From the NCBI GenBank assembly GCA_900322175.1, contig ONYZ01000008.1:1-64000 (forward strand): a stretch of DNA of 64,000 bases. The letters run 5' to 3'. Shown piece by piece: positions 34,528 through 41,967 of the stretch. The translations under genes were made by a program, and so were the position numbers. Under the pieces are notes generated by a model. It made no database searches. It worked only from the letters and a program-made list of their open reading frames with translations, and was not told the origin of the DNA. The stretch's first letter is position 1. Every line of letters starts with the position of its first letter. This DNA is from an uncultured Prevotella sp. GTDB taxonomy: Bacteria > Bacteroidota > Bacteroidia > Bacteroidales > Bacteroidaceae.

Positions 34528-36474
34528 TTAGAATCTACGAATATCTCTTGGTATCTGACGGAATGTGATGCCCATTTGTTCTAATTCATCGTCAGAGAAT
34601 TCACAAAGGTCAGCATATACAATCAAGCCACCGTCCATACGTCCCTTCACCACATTCAATAGTGTTTCGTTAGACAAGGTTGTGGGCTGGTCTGCTTCGT
34701 AATAGAAGTAATAGCCCACGCCCTGATAATCGTCGAGCCAATAGGGATAATCTTCTGAGCGTGTCTGCGCCAGTGGTTGATGTGTTTCTGTATAATATAC
34801 ATAGCGACGTAGTTCAGATTCGCCCACATCCTCATTCAGCATCTTTGTACCATCCTTAAAGATTGGGGCACCCAGTTCCATAAAATCGAAACCTCCTCCC
34901 AAACCATCGCGATGTCCATCGTAATACTTCTCGGCTTCCACCACCAGATTATTATCTTTCACCGTTGGCTGATGTACATCAGTATAATTCTCAGATGCTT
35001 TGGCTTGTTCGTAAGTTTGCTTAGCATCTTCGTAATAATCTGTTATGCGTTTCAACGTGTTGGCATTGAGCTTCTTCTCATAAATGCGTTCCGTTTTTGT
35101 TCCTGTATATTCGTACCCACTAATGGCGCGTTGGACTCTTTCTTGGGTAGTTTTTACAATATCAGCATCTACCTCTAACAACACAAACTTCCTATCGCCG
35201 CCGTCTTTCAGATTTGCCTTCAGCACAGAGTGAGCTGTAGTGCCACTACCTGCGAAGCAATCCATAACGATGTCGCCAGGTTCAACAGCGATTTCAAGAA
35301 TACGATCGATTAAACGAGTAGGTTTTGGTGTATCAAATGGAACAGCACCCTCGAATATCTCTATCAGTTCTTTCTTTGCACCATCGGTGTTATCTACTTC
35401 TGAGAATGGCCACAAGTTTGTGGTAACTCTGCCACCAACCTCACCAAGATAGGTTTTTCTGCTAAGATTACCTAAGCTTGTAAAATAATACTTGGGCCAT
35501 TGACCACGTTCTAATACAGCTTGAGCTTTTTGCTTACTAACTTCAAGACTTTCTTTTAGTACGATACCCATCACACCCTGACGCACTTCATCAGCGCTTA
35601 TACCGCATATTCTTGCTCGTTCTTCCGCATCGTTCAAGTCACGCAATTCATACTCGCACCAACCGTTCATAATATCAAGCATGTCATCTTGCTCATATCG
35701 CCACGTGTTTGAAACGATGGGATATATCATTTTTCCAGTGAAAGGATTTTGAATGGCATATACCATTCCTTGGTGAGTAATCGCATTGGGAGCATATGCA
35801 TTATCAGGACGCCAATAATCCTTATCATTATCAGGATTAGCATATCTTGCATTCATTCCTTCCGTTCTTTCGAGCTTGAACGGATTCCAACCTGGCTTTT
35901 TACTGTAAGCAACAATATGGTCTGTTGTCGTTGGTATACCTTTACTGTCGTTTCGAGGCGAGTATGATTTCTGCCAGATAATATTGCTTACAAAGCAGTC
36001 CTCGCCAAAAATCTCATTCATAATCAGGCGAAGGGCGGCCTGCTCGTTATCATCGCACGAAATGAATATCACACCGTCAGGGCAAAGCATTCTGCGCATC
36101 AGCACCAAACGCGGATACATCATGCAGAGCCACTTGTCGTGACGGCTCAGGTCTTCACCTTGTTTTCCTACTACTTTGTTTATCCAATCGCGAGTACGTG
36201 GGTCGTTGCAATCATCTGAATAAGTCCAAGGCTTTCCTGTGTTATATGGAGGATCGTTGTATATGCATTTCACTTGTCCTTCCAGTCGTGGCAACAGTGC
36301 TTTCAAACTAAGTAGGTTGTCACCAAAAACTATCATGTTGCCGCTTTCACTCGACAACCCTTCCTCGCGCCTATGCTCTGCCGTATAGCCATACGTCAGA
36401 CTCAGCGTGCGAAACGGCACCTTCGAGTGGTATGTCACCACACTATCTTTTCCTATCCAATTTAGAACGGGCAT
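34528..36474 (-). CDS. Type III DNA adenine methyltransferase (Mod)
   Basis: This 648-aa N6-adenine (beta-class) methyltransferase has catalytic motif IV DPPYNTG at 74-80 and the SAM-binding motif MDCFAGSGTTAHSVLKAN near 403-420; the order IV-then-I defines the beta class. The region between (about 140-380) should hold the target recognition domain and sets the recognition sequence, which cannot be read directly. It follows the DUF3883 gene by 2 nt and precedes res. No simple repeats typical of phase-variable mod genes are seen. Confidence 0.93.
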   Translation of the reverse strand: MPVLNWIGKDSVVTYHSKVPFRTLSLTYGYTAEHRREEGLSSESGNMIVFGDNLLSLKALLPRLEGQVKCIYNDPPYNTGKPWTYSDDCNDPRTRDWINKVVGKQGEDLSRHDKWLCMMYPRLVLMRRMLCPDGVIFISCDDNEQAALRLIMNEIFGEDCFVSNIIWQKSYSPRNDSKGIPTTTDHIVAYSKKPGWNPFKLERTEGMNARYANPDNDKDYWRPDNAYAPNAITHQGMVYAIQNPFTGKMIYPIVSNTWRYEQDDMLDIMNGWCEYELRDLNDAEERARICGISADEVRQGVMGIVLKESLEVSKQKAQAVLERGQWPKYYFTSLGNLSRKTYLGEVGGRVTTNLWPFSEVDNTDGAKKELIEIFEGAVPFDTPKPTRLIDRILEIAVEPGDIVMDCFAGSGTTAHSVLKANLKDGGDRKFVLLEVDADIVKTTQERVQRAISGYEYTGTKTERIYEKKLNANTLKRITDYYEDAKQTYEQAKASENYTDVHQPTVKDNNLVVEAEKYYDGHRDGLGGGFDFMELGAPIFKDGTKMLNEDVGESELRRYVYYTETHQPLAQTRSEDYPYWLDDYQGVGYYFYYEADQPTTLSNETLLNVVKGRMDGGLIVYADLCEFSDDELEQMGITFRQIPRDIRRF

Positions 36475-36476
36475 AT

Positions 36477-37694
36477 CTATTTTATTCTTAATTCTACTTT
36501 ATATTTTACGGGTCTCATATTGATACCCTCTCCCTTGATAAACGGATTCTTAATCATCCATATCTTAGGATGTGCAGTAAGAATCTCATACACCACGTAG
36601 ATGTAATAATTCTCAACATACTTTTTCGCTGTCTCGTACTCATTCTCTGTGTAGTAGAAATCCATACTGCCAGCTTTGCCACGAGTGGCTTTTACTTCGA
36701 TGTATCTTGGTGTCTTGTCTTTATTAACAGACTGAATATCGTAGCCATAAGAATCACTCTCGCGTGATACCCATTTGATGAGTTTCTTTGCTTTCGCTTC
36801 TGTAATCGATAACTCTTTCATCAGTCTGCTCACTTCTGCCTGATAAACTATATATTCGCCTCTATCGCCAAGTTTCTTATACTTCCTGGCTTCCTTCTCA
36901 TAGTCTGGAGATGGTTTACAAGAGTGAGATTTGGCTGGCGATGTTGACTTACCGCTTGCCAACTGCAAATCGATAAACGAGAAGGATTCTAGCGTTGGAA
37001 ACTCTATTTCTTCTTCATCAGAGATGACAGCTACTTCGTCGCTTTTTAGAGGGCGTTTAGGATAGTGGTCCCACAAAAAAACAGAGAACATATCGTTGCT
37101 CCATTTCTTCATGTCCTTGTCACTATTCTTATAATCTAATAGAGCTTTTCTCTTGTATAGCACATTCTGTTTCATCAGTTCTGCAGTATCAAGGTCGAAA
37201 GCCTTAAGATAGTGATCGAGATGGTCATTCGAAAATATATTCAGATAATCATCAGGATAATAAACGGCAAGGATTTTCCCCTTGAACAATGCATTCAATG
37301 GGTTATTAATAATTTCCTCATAGTCGTGAGTTTTTCCTGATTCCAGCAGATTCAGGATAGACAATTTGACTTTCTTAAATACTTCTTTATAAGTTGCACC
37401 CAGCCTTGGCTCAAAACTATAATCACCCTTTTCTTTTGAATACCAGACTCCAAACTTTGTTGCATATTGCCCAGTCATATTACCTAAACCTTTTAATGAA
37501 CGCTCAAGTATATAACAGAAACTTGTTTTGCTCTGCTTTCCTTGAACGTACTCATCAATGGTCATTGCTGCAATCTTCGCAGGATTGTATTTGCGTACAA
37601 ATTCGTCTCTGATCTTAAATAGACCCTTATACTCCTTCTCCAGAGCATGAATTCTAAACGTCTGCTTTGCTTCCTGTAATTCCTGATAGTTCAT
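36477..37694 (-). CDS. DUF3883 nuclease-like protein with McrB-N-like part
   Basis: A 405-aa protein. The N-terminal half (FCYILERSLKGLGNMTGQYA, then KFGVWYS) resembles the N-terminal region of some McrB/modification-dependent restriction proteins. The C-terminal domain is DUF3883: SYGYDIQSVNKDKTPRYIEV-KAT near 315-340 gives a PD-(D/E)XK-like Asp...Glu-X-Lys set, followed by NEYETAKKYVENYYIYVVYE. Proteins with DUF3883 occur in many restriction loci. It lies between the EVE-domain gene and mod. It may be a second nuclease or a DNA-binding specificity factor; the role is inferred. Confidence 0.75.
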   Translation of the reverse strand: MNYQELQEAKQTFRIHALEKEYKGLFKIRDEFVRKYNPAKIAAMTIDEYVQGKQSKTSFCYILERSLKGLGNMTGQYATKFGVWYSKEKGDYSFEPRLGATYKEVFKKVKLSILNLLESGKTHDYEEIINNPLNALFKGKILAVYYPDDYLNIFSNDHLDHYLKAFDLDTAELMKQNVLYKRKALLDYKNSDKDMKKWSNDMFSVFLWDHYPKRPLKSDEVAVISDEEEIEFPTLESFSFIDLQLASGKSTSPAKSHSCKPSPDYEKEARKYKKLGDRGEYIVYQAEVSRLMKELSITEAKAKKLIKWVSRESDSYGYDIQSVNKDKTPRYIEVKATRGKAGSMDFYYTENEYETAKKYVENYYIYVVYEILTAHPKIWMIKNPFIKGEGINMRPVKYKVELRIK

Positions 37695-37700
37695 AGAGCA

Positions 37701-38864
37701 TTACTTCTTTTCTTTGTCTGCTAGCGGAGAATCATCAAAATGCTGCTCAATGTATTGCCTTAGAGACTTGAATTCCTCCTTAGACAACTTGGTCGTTGAT
37801 GGACGTTTACCCATCAGCCCCTTGCTCATCATTGCTTCATGTTTGAGTGCAGGGCTATGAGTTTCCGCGATAGGGCGCACAAGGAAGTACGTCTTGCCGC
37901 TATCGTCACTATTAGTGTTACCAGATGCGACAAACTCATCTTCGACATCCATTTCTGGCGAATATGGCAGTTGGCTCGCAATGACTTCCACTTTGAAGCG
38001 AATCGCACTTTCAGGACGAGCTGCATAAAGGTAGGCAATGTCGCCTTTCTGCACGTTCAGCACTCCTGCTTTGTGAGTCCAATATATCTGGCCATATTTC
38101 TTAAAGCAATCTTCAACCTTGAAGAACTTAGAATCATAGCAAATTAGCCACACATTCCCCTTGCCACTTTGTACTCGTGGAGTAGTGGGAATAACAGTAG
38201 CGGGCGATGCTGGCATTTCTTCTACCTCTGGGTTATCCACAACGGTAAACTTCAAGCGCGAGCGCAAACTACAAGCCATTGATTCTGGTAATATAAAACG
38301 CTCCATGATACAATCATAAAGCTGTTGTTGGCCTCCTTGGTGTTTACAATGGCGGAGGAAGGTGTTCAAATAGATATTGTCCAAACAGAACTGTTCCAAC
38401 TTCTCCCTATTATAGTTCTTGAAGTCAAGCAGCTCTATCAAATTCGCACCTGCCTCATTGTCAATAGTCCAGTCAATTGTGGTGACAGATGCAGCAGAGC
38501 GTTTTCCGTCCTTTTCCTGCAAATAGAACACTTCCAATTTCTCGCCAAAGTAGAGTCCAAAACGGCAATCCGTCAACTTCATGTAGGCCTCAATCTGCTC
38601 GATATCCACCTTGCGCTGCTTGTGGTCTGGCTTCTTCAACTCAAGAATGATCTCCTTGGCGTTCTTGTCATTGTTCAGATAGAATACGAAATCTGGAATC
38701 CATTTCCGGCTATACAAGCCATACTGCTCTTCAAGGTTGCCGTCATAGCGCGACCAACCCAGTGCTTGCAGGAAACCCTTCACTATTTCTTTCTCGAAGG
38801 TCATTTCCTTTACGCCCTTGTTCTTGCTGATATCTTCGCAAAACGTATTCCAAATTCGTTTCAT
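37701..38864 (-). CDS. HsdR_N-like nuclease fused to an EVE/PUA-like domain
   Basis: A 387-aa protein. Residues about 20-110 match the HsdR_N-type PD-(D/E)XK domain (WIPDFVFYLNN with Asp 58; EIILELKKP with Glu 75 and Lys 77). The C-terminal part from about 235 (VWLICYDSKFFKVEDCFKKY, later VLNVQKGDIAYLYAARPES) is an EVE/PUA-like domain, a fold that reads modified bases. It opens the six-gene operon; its promoter -7 element is 27 bp upstream. A modification-reading nuclease placed with a methyltransferase is unusual and could restrict foreign modified DNA. An internal Met 21 is an alternative start. Confidence 0.75.
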   Translation of the reverse strand: MKRIWNTFCEDISKNKGVKEMTFEKEIVKGFLQALGWSRYDGNLEEQYGLYSRKWIPDFVFYLNNDKNAKEIILELKKPDHKQRKVDIEQIEAYMKLTDCRFGLYFGEKLEVFYLQEKDGKRSAASVTTIDWTIDNEAGANLIELLDFKNYNREKLEQFCLDNIYLNTFLRHCKHQGGQQQLYDCIMERFILPESMACSLRSRLKFTVVDNPEVEEMPASPATVIPTTPRVQSGKGNVWLICYDSKFFKVEDCFKKYGQIYWTHKAGVLNVQKGDIAYLYAARPESAIRFKVEVIASQLPYSPEMDVEDEFVASGNTNSDDSGKTYFLVRPIAETHSPALKHEAMMSKGLMGKRPSTTKLSKEEFKSLRQYIEQHFDDSPLADKEKK

Positions 38865-38890
38865 ATATGCACAATTTACCTAATATCATG

Positions 38891-38898
38891 CAAAGATA
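38891..38898 (-). promoter_or_regulatory. -7 element of the restriction operon
   Basis: The minus strand reads TATCTTTG 27 bp before the ATG at 38864. The -33 region is weak. Confidence 0.55.
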
Positions 38899-38935
38899 CG
38901 AAAAAGTTTCTAAACAATAATATTTCTACGCAAAT

Positions 38936-39355
38936 TTACACATTATTTAATAAAAGGGTCTCTTTTCCATACTCATACCACCAGCGGGTGGCATCGCTGA
39001 GGGCATAAACTCTTTCACTGATGAAGTCTGGATATTTGGGTGTCAATTCTTCACCGTTGAAGCCTGCAATGACGCAGAGGAAGGAGAGGTCGCCCTCGAT
39101 GTATTCGCACCAATGGTTTTGCCCCTGGCACCAGCCAAGGATGTTGTCAAACTCAGCCTCCGTATTGGGTAATTGGACGTGGGCCACAACGTGCGGCTTG
39201 GATTGTTGGTGCAAAAGCCAATAGTCACCATGTCCCTCCACATGGCGCAACTCAGCGCGATAGGCATCACGCTCTACATGTCTGAACTGGAGCCCACGAT
39301 GCTGCATACGTGGGAACATCACAAAGTCACTTTTCTCAATCTTTTTGATTTCCAT
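38936..39355 (-). CDS. Hypothetical protein
   Basis: A 139-aa soluble protein rich in His and Trp (RGLQFRHVERDAYRAELRHV; WCQGQNHWCEYIEGDLSFLC; RWWYEYGKETLLLNNV). I do not recognise a family. It is transcribed towards the restriction operon from a likely promoter with -7 TATTTTTG at 39473-39480 (minus strand), divergent from the XRE-family gene. Its place at the border of the defence island suggests accessory DNA, but no function can be given. Confidence 0.6.
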   Translation of the reverse strand: MEIKKIEKSDFVMFPRMQHRGLQFRHVERDAYRAELRHVEGHGDYWLLHQQSKPHVVAHVQLPNTEAEFDNILGWCQGQNHWCEYIEGDLSFLCVIAGFNGEELTPKYPDFISERVYALSDATRWWYEYGKETLLLNNV

Positions 39356-39582
39356 AATCGTTTATTTTTAGTGGGTTACTAATTCTCACTCGCATCGTTT
39401 TACCACCGCTGCCAACGATTCTGTTTAGGCCGGTTGGTGGGCATTTGCCACTCTTGATGCAATAACTTGGTGCAAAAATACAAAAAGATTTCGATAATGA
39501 GTCGTTTTATTTCTGTTTTTTTCGAAAATTCACTCAAAATGGGACAGATTTAGAGAAAAGTGATAAAAAATCTAGATTATTG

Positions 39583-39613
39583 TTGCGCATTTAAGAAACA
39601 ATCCGTATCTTTG
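39583..39613 (+). promoter_or_regulatory. Promoter of the XRE-family gene
   Basis: TTG (39583-39585), 20 bp, TATCTTTG (39606-39613). Transcription would start near 39620, only a few bases before ATG 39625 and about 23 before ATG 39643. Confidence 0.65.
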
Positions 39614-39624
39614 CACAAGATGAT

Positions 39625-39957
39625 ATGAAAAAGGTAGGAGATATGAAGTTGTATAGTTTCGAGGAATTGCTGGAAGAGGATTACGGCAAGGTCGGAACAC
39701 CAGAGCGTGATGTTTTTGAACGTAGCGTGGACGAGGCTGTCCAGGCCTATCGCGTGGGAGAGACTATCAAGCAGGCACGAGAGTCACAGAATCTTACCCA
39801 AGCAGAATTGGGCGAGAAGATGGGAGTTCAAAGGGCCCAGGTCTGCCGTTTAGAGAGCGGCAAAAGCATCACACTTGCTTCTATGATGCGTGCATTCCGT
39901 GCGCTGGGTGTGCAGGTGGCACTGGAAATGAAAGGCATCGGAAAGGTTGCGTTGTAA
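39625..39957 (+). CDS. XRE-family helix-turn-helix protein (antitoxin/control type)
   Basis: This 110-aa DNA-binding protein has the HTH at about 49-104 (IKQARESQNLTQAELGEKMG, then RLESGKSITLASMMRAFRAL). This arrangement is typical of HigA-type antitoxins and of restriction control proteins. No toxin gene is adjacent, so it is either an orphan antitoxin or a regulator of the neighbouring restriction genes. ATG 39625 would give an almost leaderless message. ATG 39643, with GGTAGGAG just before it, is the better ribosome-binding context and would shorten the protein by six residues. Confidence 0.8.
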   Translation: MKKVGDMKLYSFEELLEEDYGKVGTPERDVFERSVDEAVQAYRVGETIKQARESQNLTQAELGEKMGVQRAQVCRLESGKSITLASMMRAFRALGVQVALEMKGIGKVAL

Positions 39958-39965
39958 TACTGAAC

Positions 39966-39997
39966 TAACCCACTTACCCAGTTACCCAGTTATGACA
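39966..39997 (-). repeat. TGTCATA plus three octamers, inverted copy
   Basis: Read on the minus strand: TGTCATA, A, CTGGGTAA, CTGGGTAA, GTGGGTTA, in the same register as the copies at 23963-23994 and 40178-40209. A lone GTGGGTAAGTG follows at 40012-40022. Confidence 0.8.
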
Positions 39998-40088
39998 AGA
40001 AGGTTTTGAAAGTGGGTAAGTGAAGAGGGAAGTCGCTTCCGATGATGGAGAGAGTGATTATAGGTACAAATTAAAGAGATAATAGTTA

Positions 40089-40122
40089 TATTATTATATA
40101 TATTATAATATATATAATAATA
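40089..40122. repeat. 34-bp AT-only perfect palindrome
   Basis: Every base from 40089 to 40122 pairs with its mirror position, and all are A or T. It lies between the inverted and direct TGTCATA-octamer copies. Such a site would extrude or melt easily. 39958-40466 holds no gene besides these repeats and the HU promoter and leader. Confidence 0.7.
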
Positions 40123-40177
40123 AGTTTATATAGTCAACTTTTTCAGGAAATGCTGACTTCGTCGAGCTAAACCTTCC

Positions 40178-40209
40178 TGTCATAGGTGGGTAAGTGGGTA
40201 AGTGGGTAA
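40178..40209 (+). repeat. TGTCATA plus three octamers, right direct copy
   Basis: TGTCATA (40178-40184), one base, then GTGGGTAA three times without change (40186-40209). It is in the same orientation as the left copy at 23963-23994, about 16.2 kb away. Confidence 0.85.
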
Positions 40210-40265
40210 CTTGTCCGCGGCCCCTGCCAGCCATCGAAAAAAATAGCAAAATAATCGCAAAAATA

Positions 40266-40297
40266 TTTGGTAGTTTCGCGAAAAATTCGTACCTTTG
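40266..40297 (+). promoter_or_regulatory. Promoter of the HU-smalltalk operon
   Basis: TTTG (40266-40269), 20 bp, TACCTTTG (40290-40297). The leader to ATG 40467 is about 160 nt, long enough for a regulatory structure; no known riboswitch is recognised in it. Confidence 0.75.
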
Positions 40298-40466
40298 CAT
40301 AAAGAAACAAAAAGGACATAAGCGTCTGAAAATTTCGGCTTGGCTATGGAGAAAATTTTTCTTAGTGCACTAGGAAATTCTGTATGGCTTAACGACGAAA
40401 ACAAGGAATAAGGAAGAGGTTTTAAGGAATAGGAAATATTTTTACACCCTTAAAATTTATAATTTT

Positions 40467-40982
40467 ATGGCACTTAGAGTAAAGGCAGTGGAGAGACTGC
40501 TGAAGTTTGACAAGGAATCGGCGGGCAAGTACCGCTATGTGATGAAGCCTGAGATGTACTCGAGTCTGACTCAGAACAAGGTAATCAAGGAGGCTGCCCT
40601 GCGCAGCGGCGTGAGTCAGGGCGTGATGAAGGCTTGCTGGGATGCAGCCGGTGAGGTAATCAAGGCATGGGCTACTGAGGGTCACAGCGTGGCACTGCCC
40701 GGACTGGGAACCATGCGATTCGGTTTGCGCTCGAAGGCTGTGGAGAATGTGAACGAGGTGAAGGCCGGACTGATCACCAGCCGTCGCATCATCTTCACCC
40801 CAAGTACGGACCTGAAGGACGAGCTGGCTGCCACTGCCATCATCATCACCTGCTACGACCGAGACGGCAAGGAGGTGAAGCGCGTTACCTCTACCTCGGG
40901 CGAAATCGAGGAGCCCGAGAACGACCAGCCTGAAAATGGCGGCGGCAATAACCCAGGCGGCAACCCCATCAGCACGGATTAA
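40467..40982 (+). CDS. HU-family DNA-binding protein (HU-HIG type)
   Basis: This 171-aa nucleoid-type DNA-binding protein has the Bacteroidales HU-HIG/IHF-like fold in residues about 1-125 (VIKEAALRSGVSQGVMKACW and SVALPGLGTMRFGLR, then IITCYDRDGKEVKR). An acidic, Gly/Asn/Pro-rich tail follows (GGGNNPGGNPISTD). The family commonly precedes smalltalk genes and lies near DUF3987 genes in this order of bacteria. It is transcribed rightward from a consensus promoter and is followed by the 38-aa smalltalk gene. Confidence 0.9.
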   Translation: MALRVKAVERLLKFDKESAGKYRYVMKPEMYSSLTQNKVIKEAALRSGVSQGVMKACWDAAGEVIKAWATEGHSVALPGLGTMRFGLRSKAVENVNEVKAGLITSRRIIFTPSTDLKDELAATAIIITCYDRDGKEVKRVTSTSGEIEEPENDQPENGGGNNPGGNPISTD

Positions 40983-41019
40983 TTGACAATTGAGAATTTA
41001 GAATTTAGAGTTGAGAGTT

Positions 41020-41136
41020 ATGAAGTCTAATCGTATTTTAGAGATAGCGGTGAAGGTTGTAGTAGCCGCACTCACTGCCTTCTTGACAGCACTGGGCACA
41101 ACAAGCTGCATGGGGTACGGACCGATTCCGATGTAA
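41020..41136 (+). CDS. Smalltalk protein, 38 aa
   Basis: A very small gene after the HU-HIG gene: 38 residues starting MKSNRILEIAVKVVVAALTA, with one hydrophobic helix and the family end LGTTSCMGYGPIPM. This LGxxSCM pattern and the HU-HIG neighbour match the smalltalk family of Bacteroidales. It is probably a membrane peptide; the function is unknown. The spacer from HU contains degenerate AATTGAGAATTTAGAATTTAG repeats. A terminator follows at 41168. Confidence 0.85.
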   Translation: MKSNRILEIAVKVVVAALTAFLTALGTTSCMGYGPIPM

Positions 41137-41167
41137 GATGGAAGAAGGAAGAGGTAAGAAGTAAGAG

Positions 41168-41211
41168 AGAGGACTGACAGACTACGATAGTGCTGACAGC
41201 CCTCTTTTTTT
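41168..41211 (+). terminator. Terminator of the HU-smalltalk operon
   Basis: AGAGGACTGACAG (41168-41180) and CTGACAGCCCTCT (41193-41205) form a stem with two mismatches, followed by seven T. It marks the right edge of the accessory island before the ilv operon. Confidence 0.65.
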
Positions 41212-41220
41212 ATTGCTTTT

Positions 41221-41967
41221 TTACTTAAAAATCACCTTGCTTCGGCAACATTCTACATCACCATCTTTGCAGATGCGGATGCAGTATTCGTTGTCGGCGG
41301 TCTGCTCACGATAGAATGATAGCGTGTCGCCCTGATGGGCCTCGGCCACATAAGCTATCTCAAAGCGACGGATCTGATGCTCACGATACCAGTCGAGATC
41401 CCAGAGGTCGAGTATATGCTCGATATACTTTACCGAGTTGATATGGCCATTGATGTCTACATCGTTGTATTTGGTCTCGACGGTAGCCACAAGTTGGGCG
41501 GTATCACCCATCTTCACTCGCCCACCCTTGTCTATCGGACACTCCTTATCCTTCACTATCCAATTGTTGATAGCGCCATTGTCAATAGCGAAAATGTCTG
41601 TAGGCTGACGGCTCTCGGTGTCAATCATCGCCCAGATACTGCGGCCATAGCCATACACCTTTCCATCCTGACCTACCACACGGAAATTACGCGAAGTGAA
41701 GTATCGCATGGCGCTCTCCACCCAAGTCTCAACATTAAACTTGGTGTACATCTGCGGCATCTCGTCCATCTCGATAGCCAGGCGCGACAGCACCCACGAA
41801 CGATTGATGGTGAGCAGATAGTTCATGCCGAAACCGCGAGCCGAAGAGTGGAAGTCGGCAGCATTTAGCATGTGGTTACCCATGTGCCCCATAAACAATC
41901 GCTGCGAGAAATCGCAGTGGAATGGTTCTGCCAGGAACTCGTAACAACCTATCTTATCCATTTTCAC
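41221..41967 (-). CDS. Acyl-ACP thioesterase
   Basis: This 248-aa double hot-dog enzyme releases fatty acids from acyl carrier protein. The second hot-dog carries the catalytic NDVDINGHINSVKYIEHILD block near residues 166-185; the first spans about 1-125. In Bacteroidales this gene commonly follows ilvN. Here it overlaps ilvN by 14 nt, so coupling to branched-chain synthesis is likely, perhaps adjusting branched fatty acid supply, which is inference. ilvC, often next in line, is not present. Confidence 0.88.
   Translation of the reverse strand: MKMDKIGCYEFLAEPFHCDFSQRLFMGHMGNHMLNAADFHSSARGFGMNYLLTINRSWVLSRLAIEMDEMPQMYTKFNVETWVESAMRYFTSRNFRVVGQDGKVYGYGRSIWAMIDTESRQPTDIFAIDNGAINNWIVKDKECPIDKGGRVKMGDTAQLVATVETKYNDVDINGHINSVKYIEHILDLWDLDWYREHQIRRFEIAYVAEAHQGDTLSFYREQTADNEYCIRICKDGDVECCRSKVIFK

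Noticed and set aside
34528..36474. Phase-variable mod gene
   Set aside because: No simple sequence repeats or long homopolymers were seen in the gene or just upstream.
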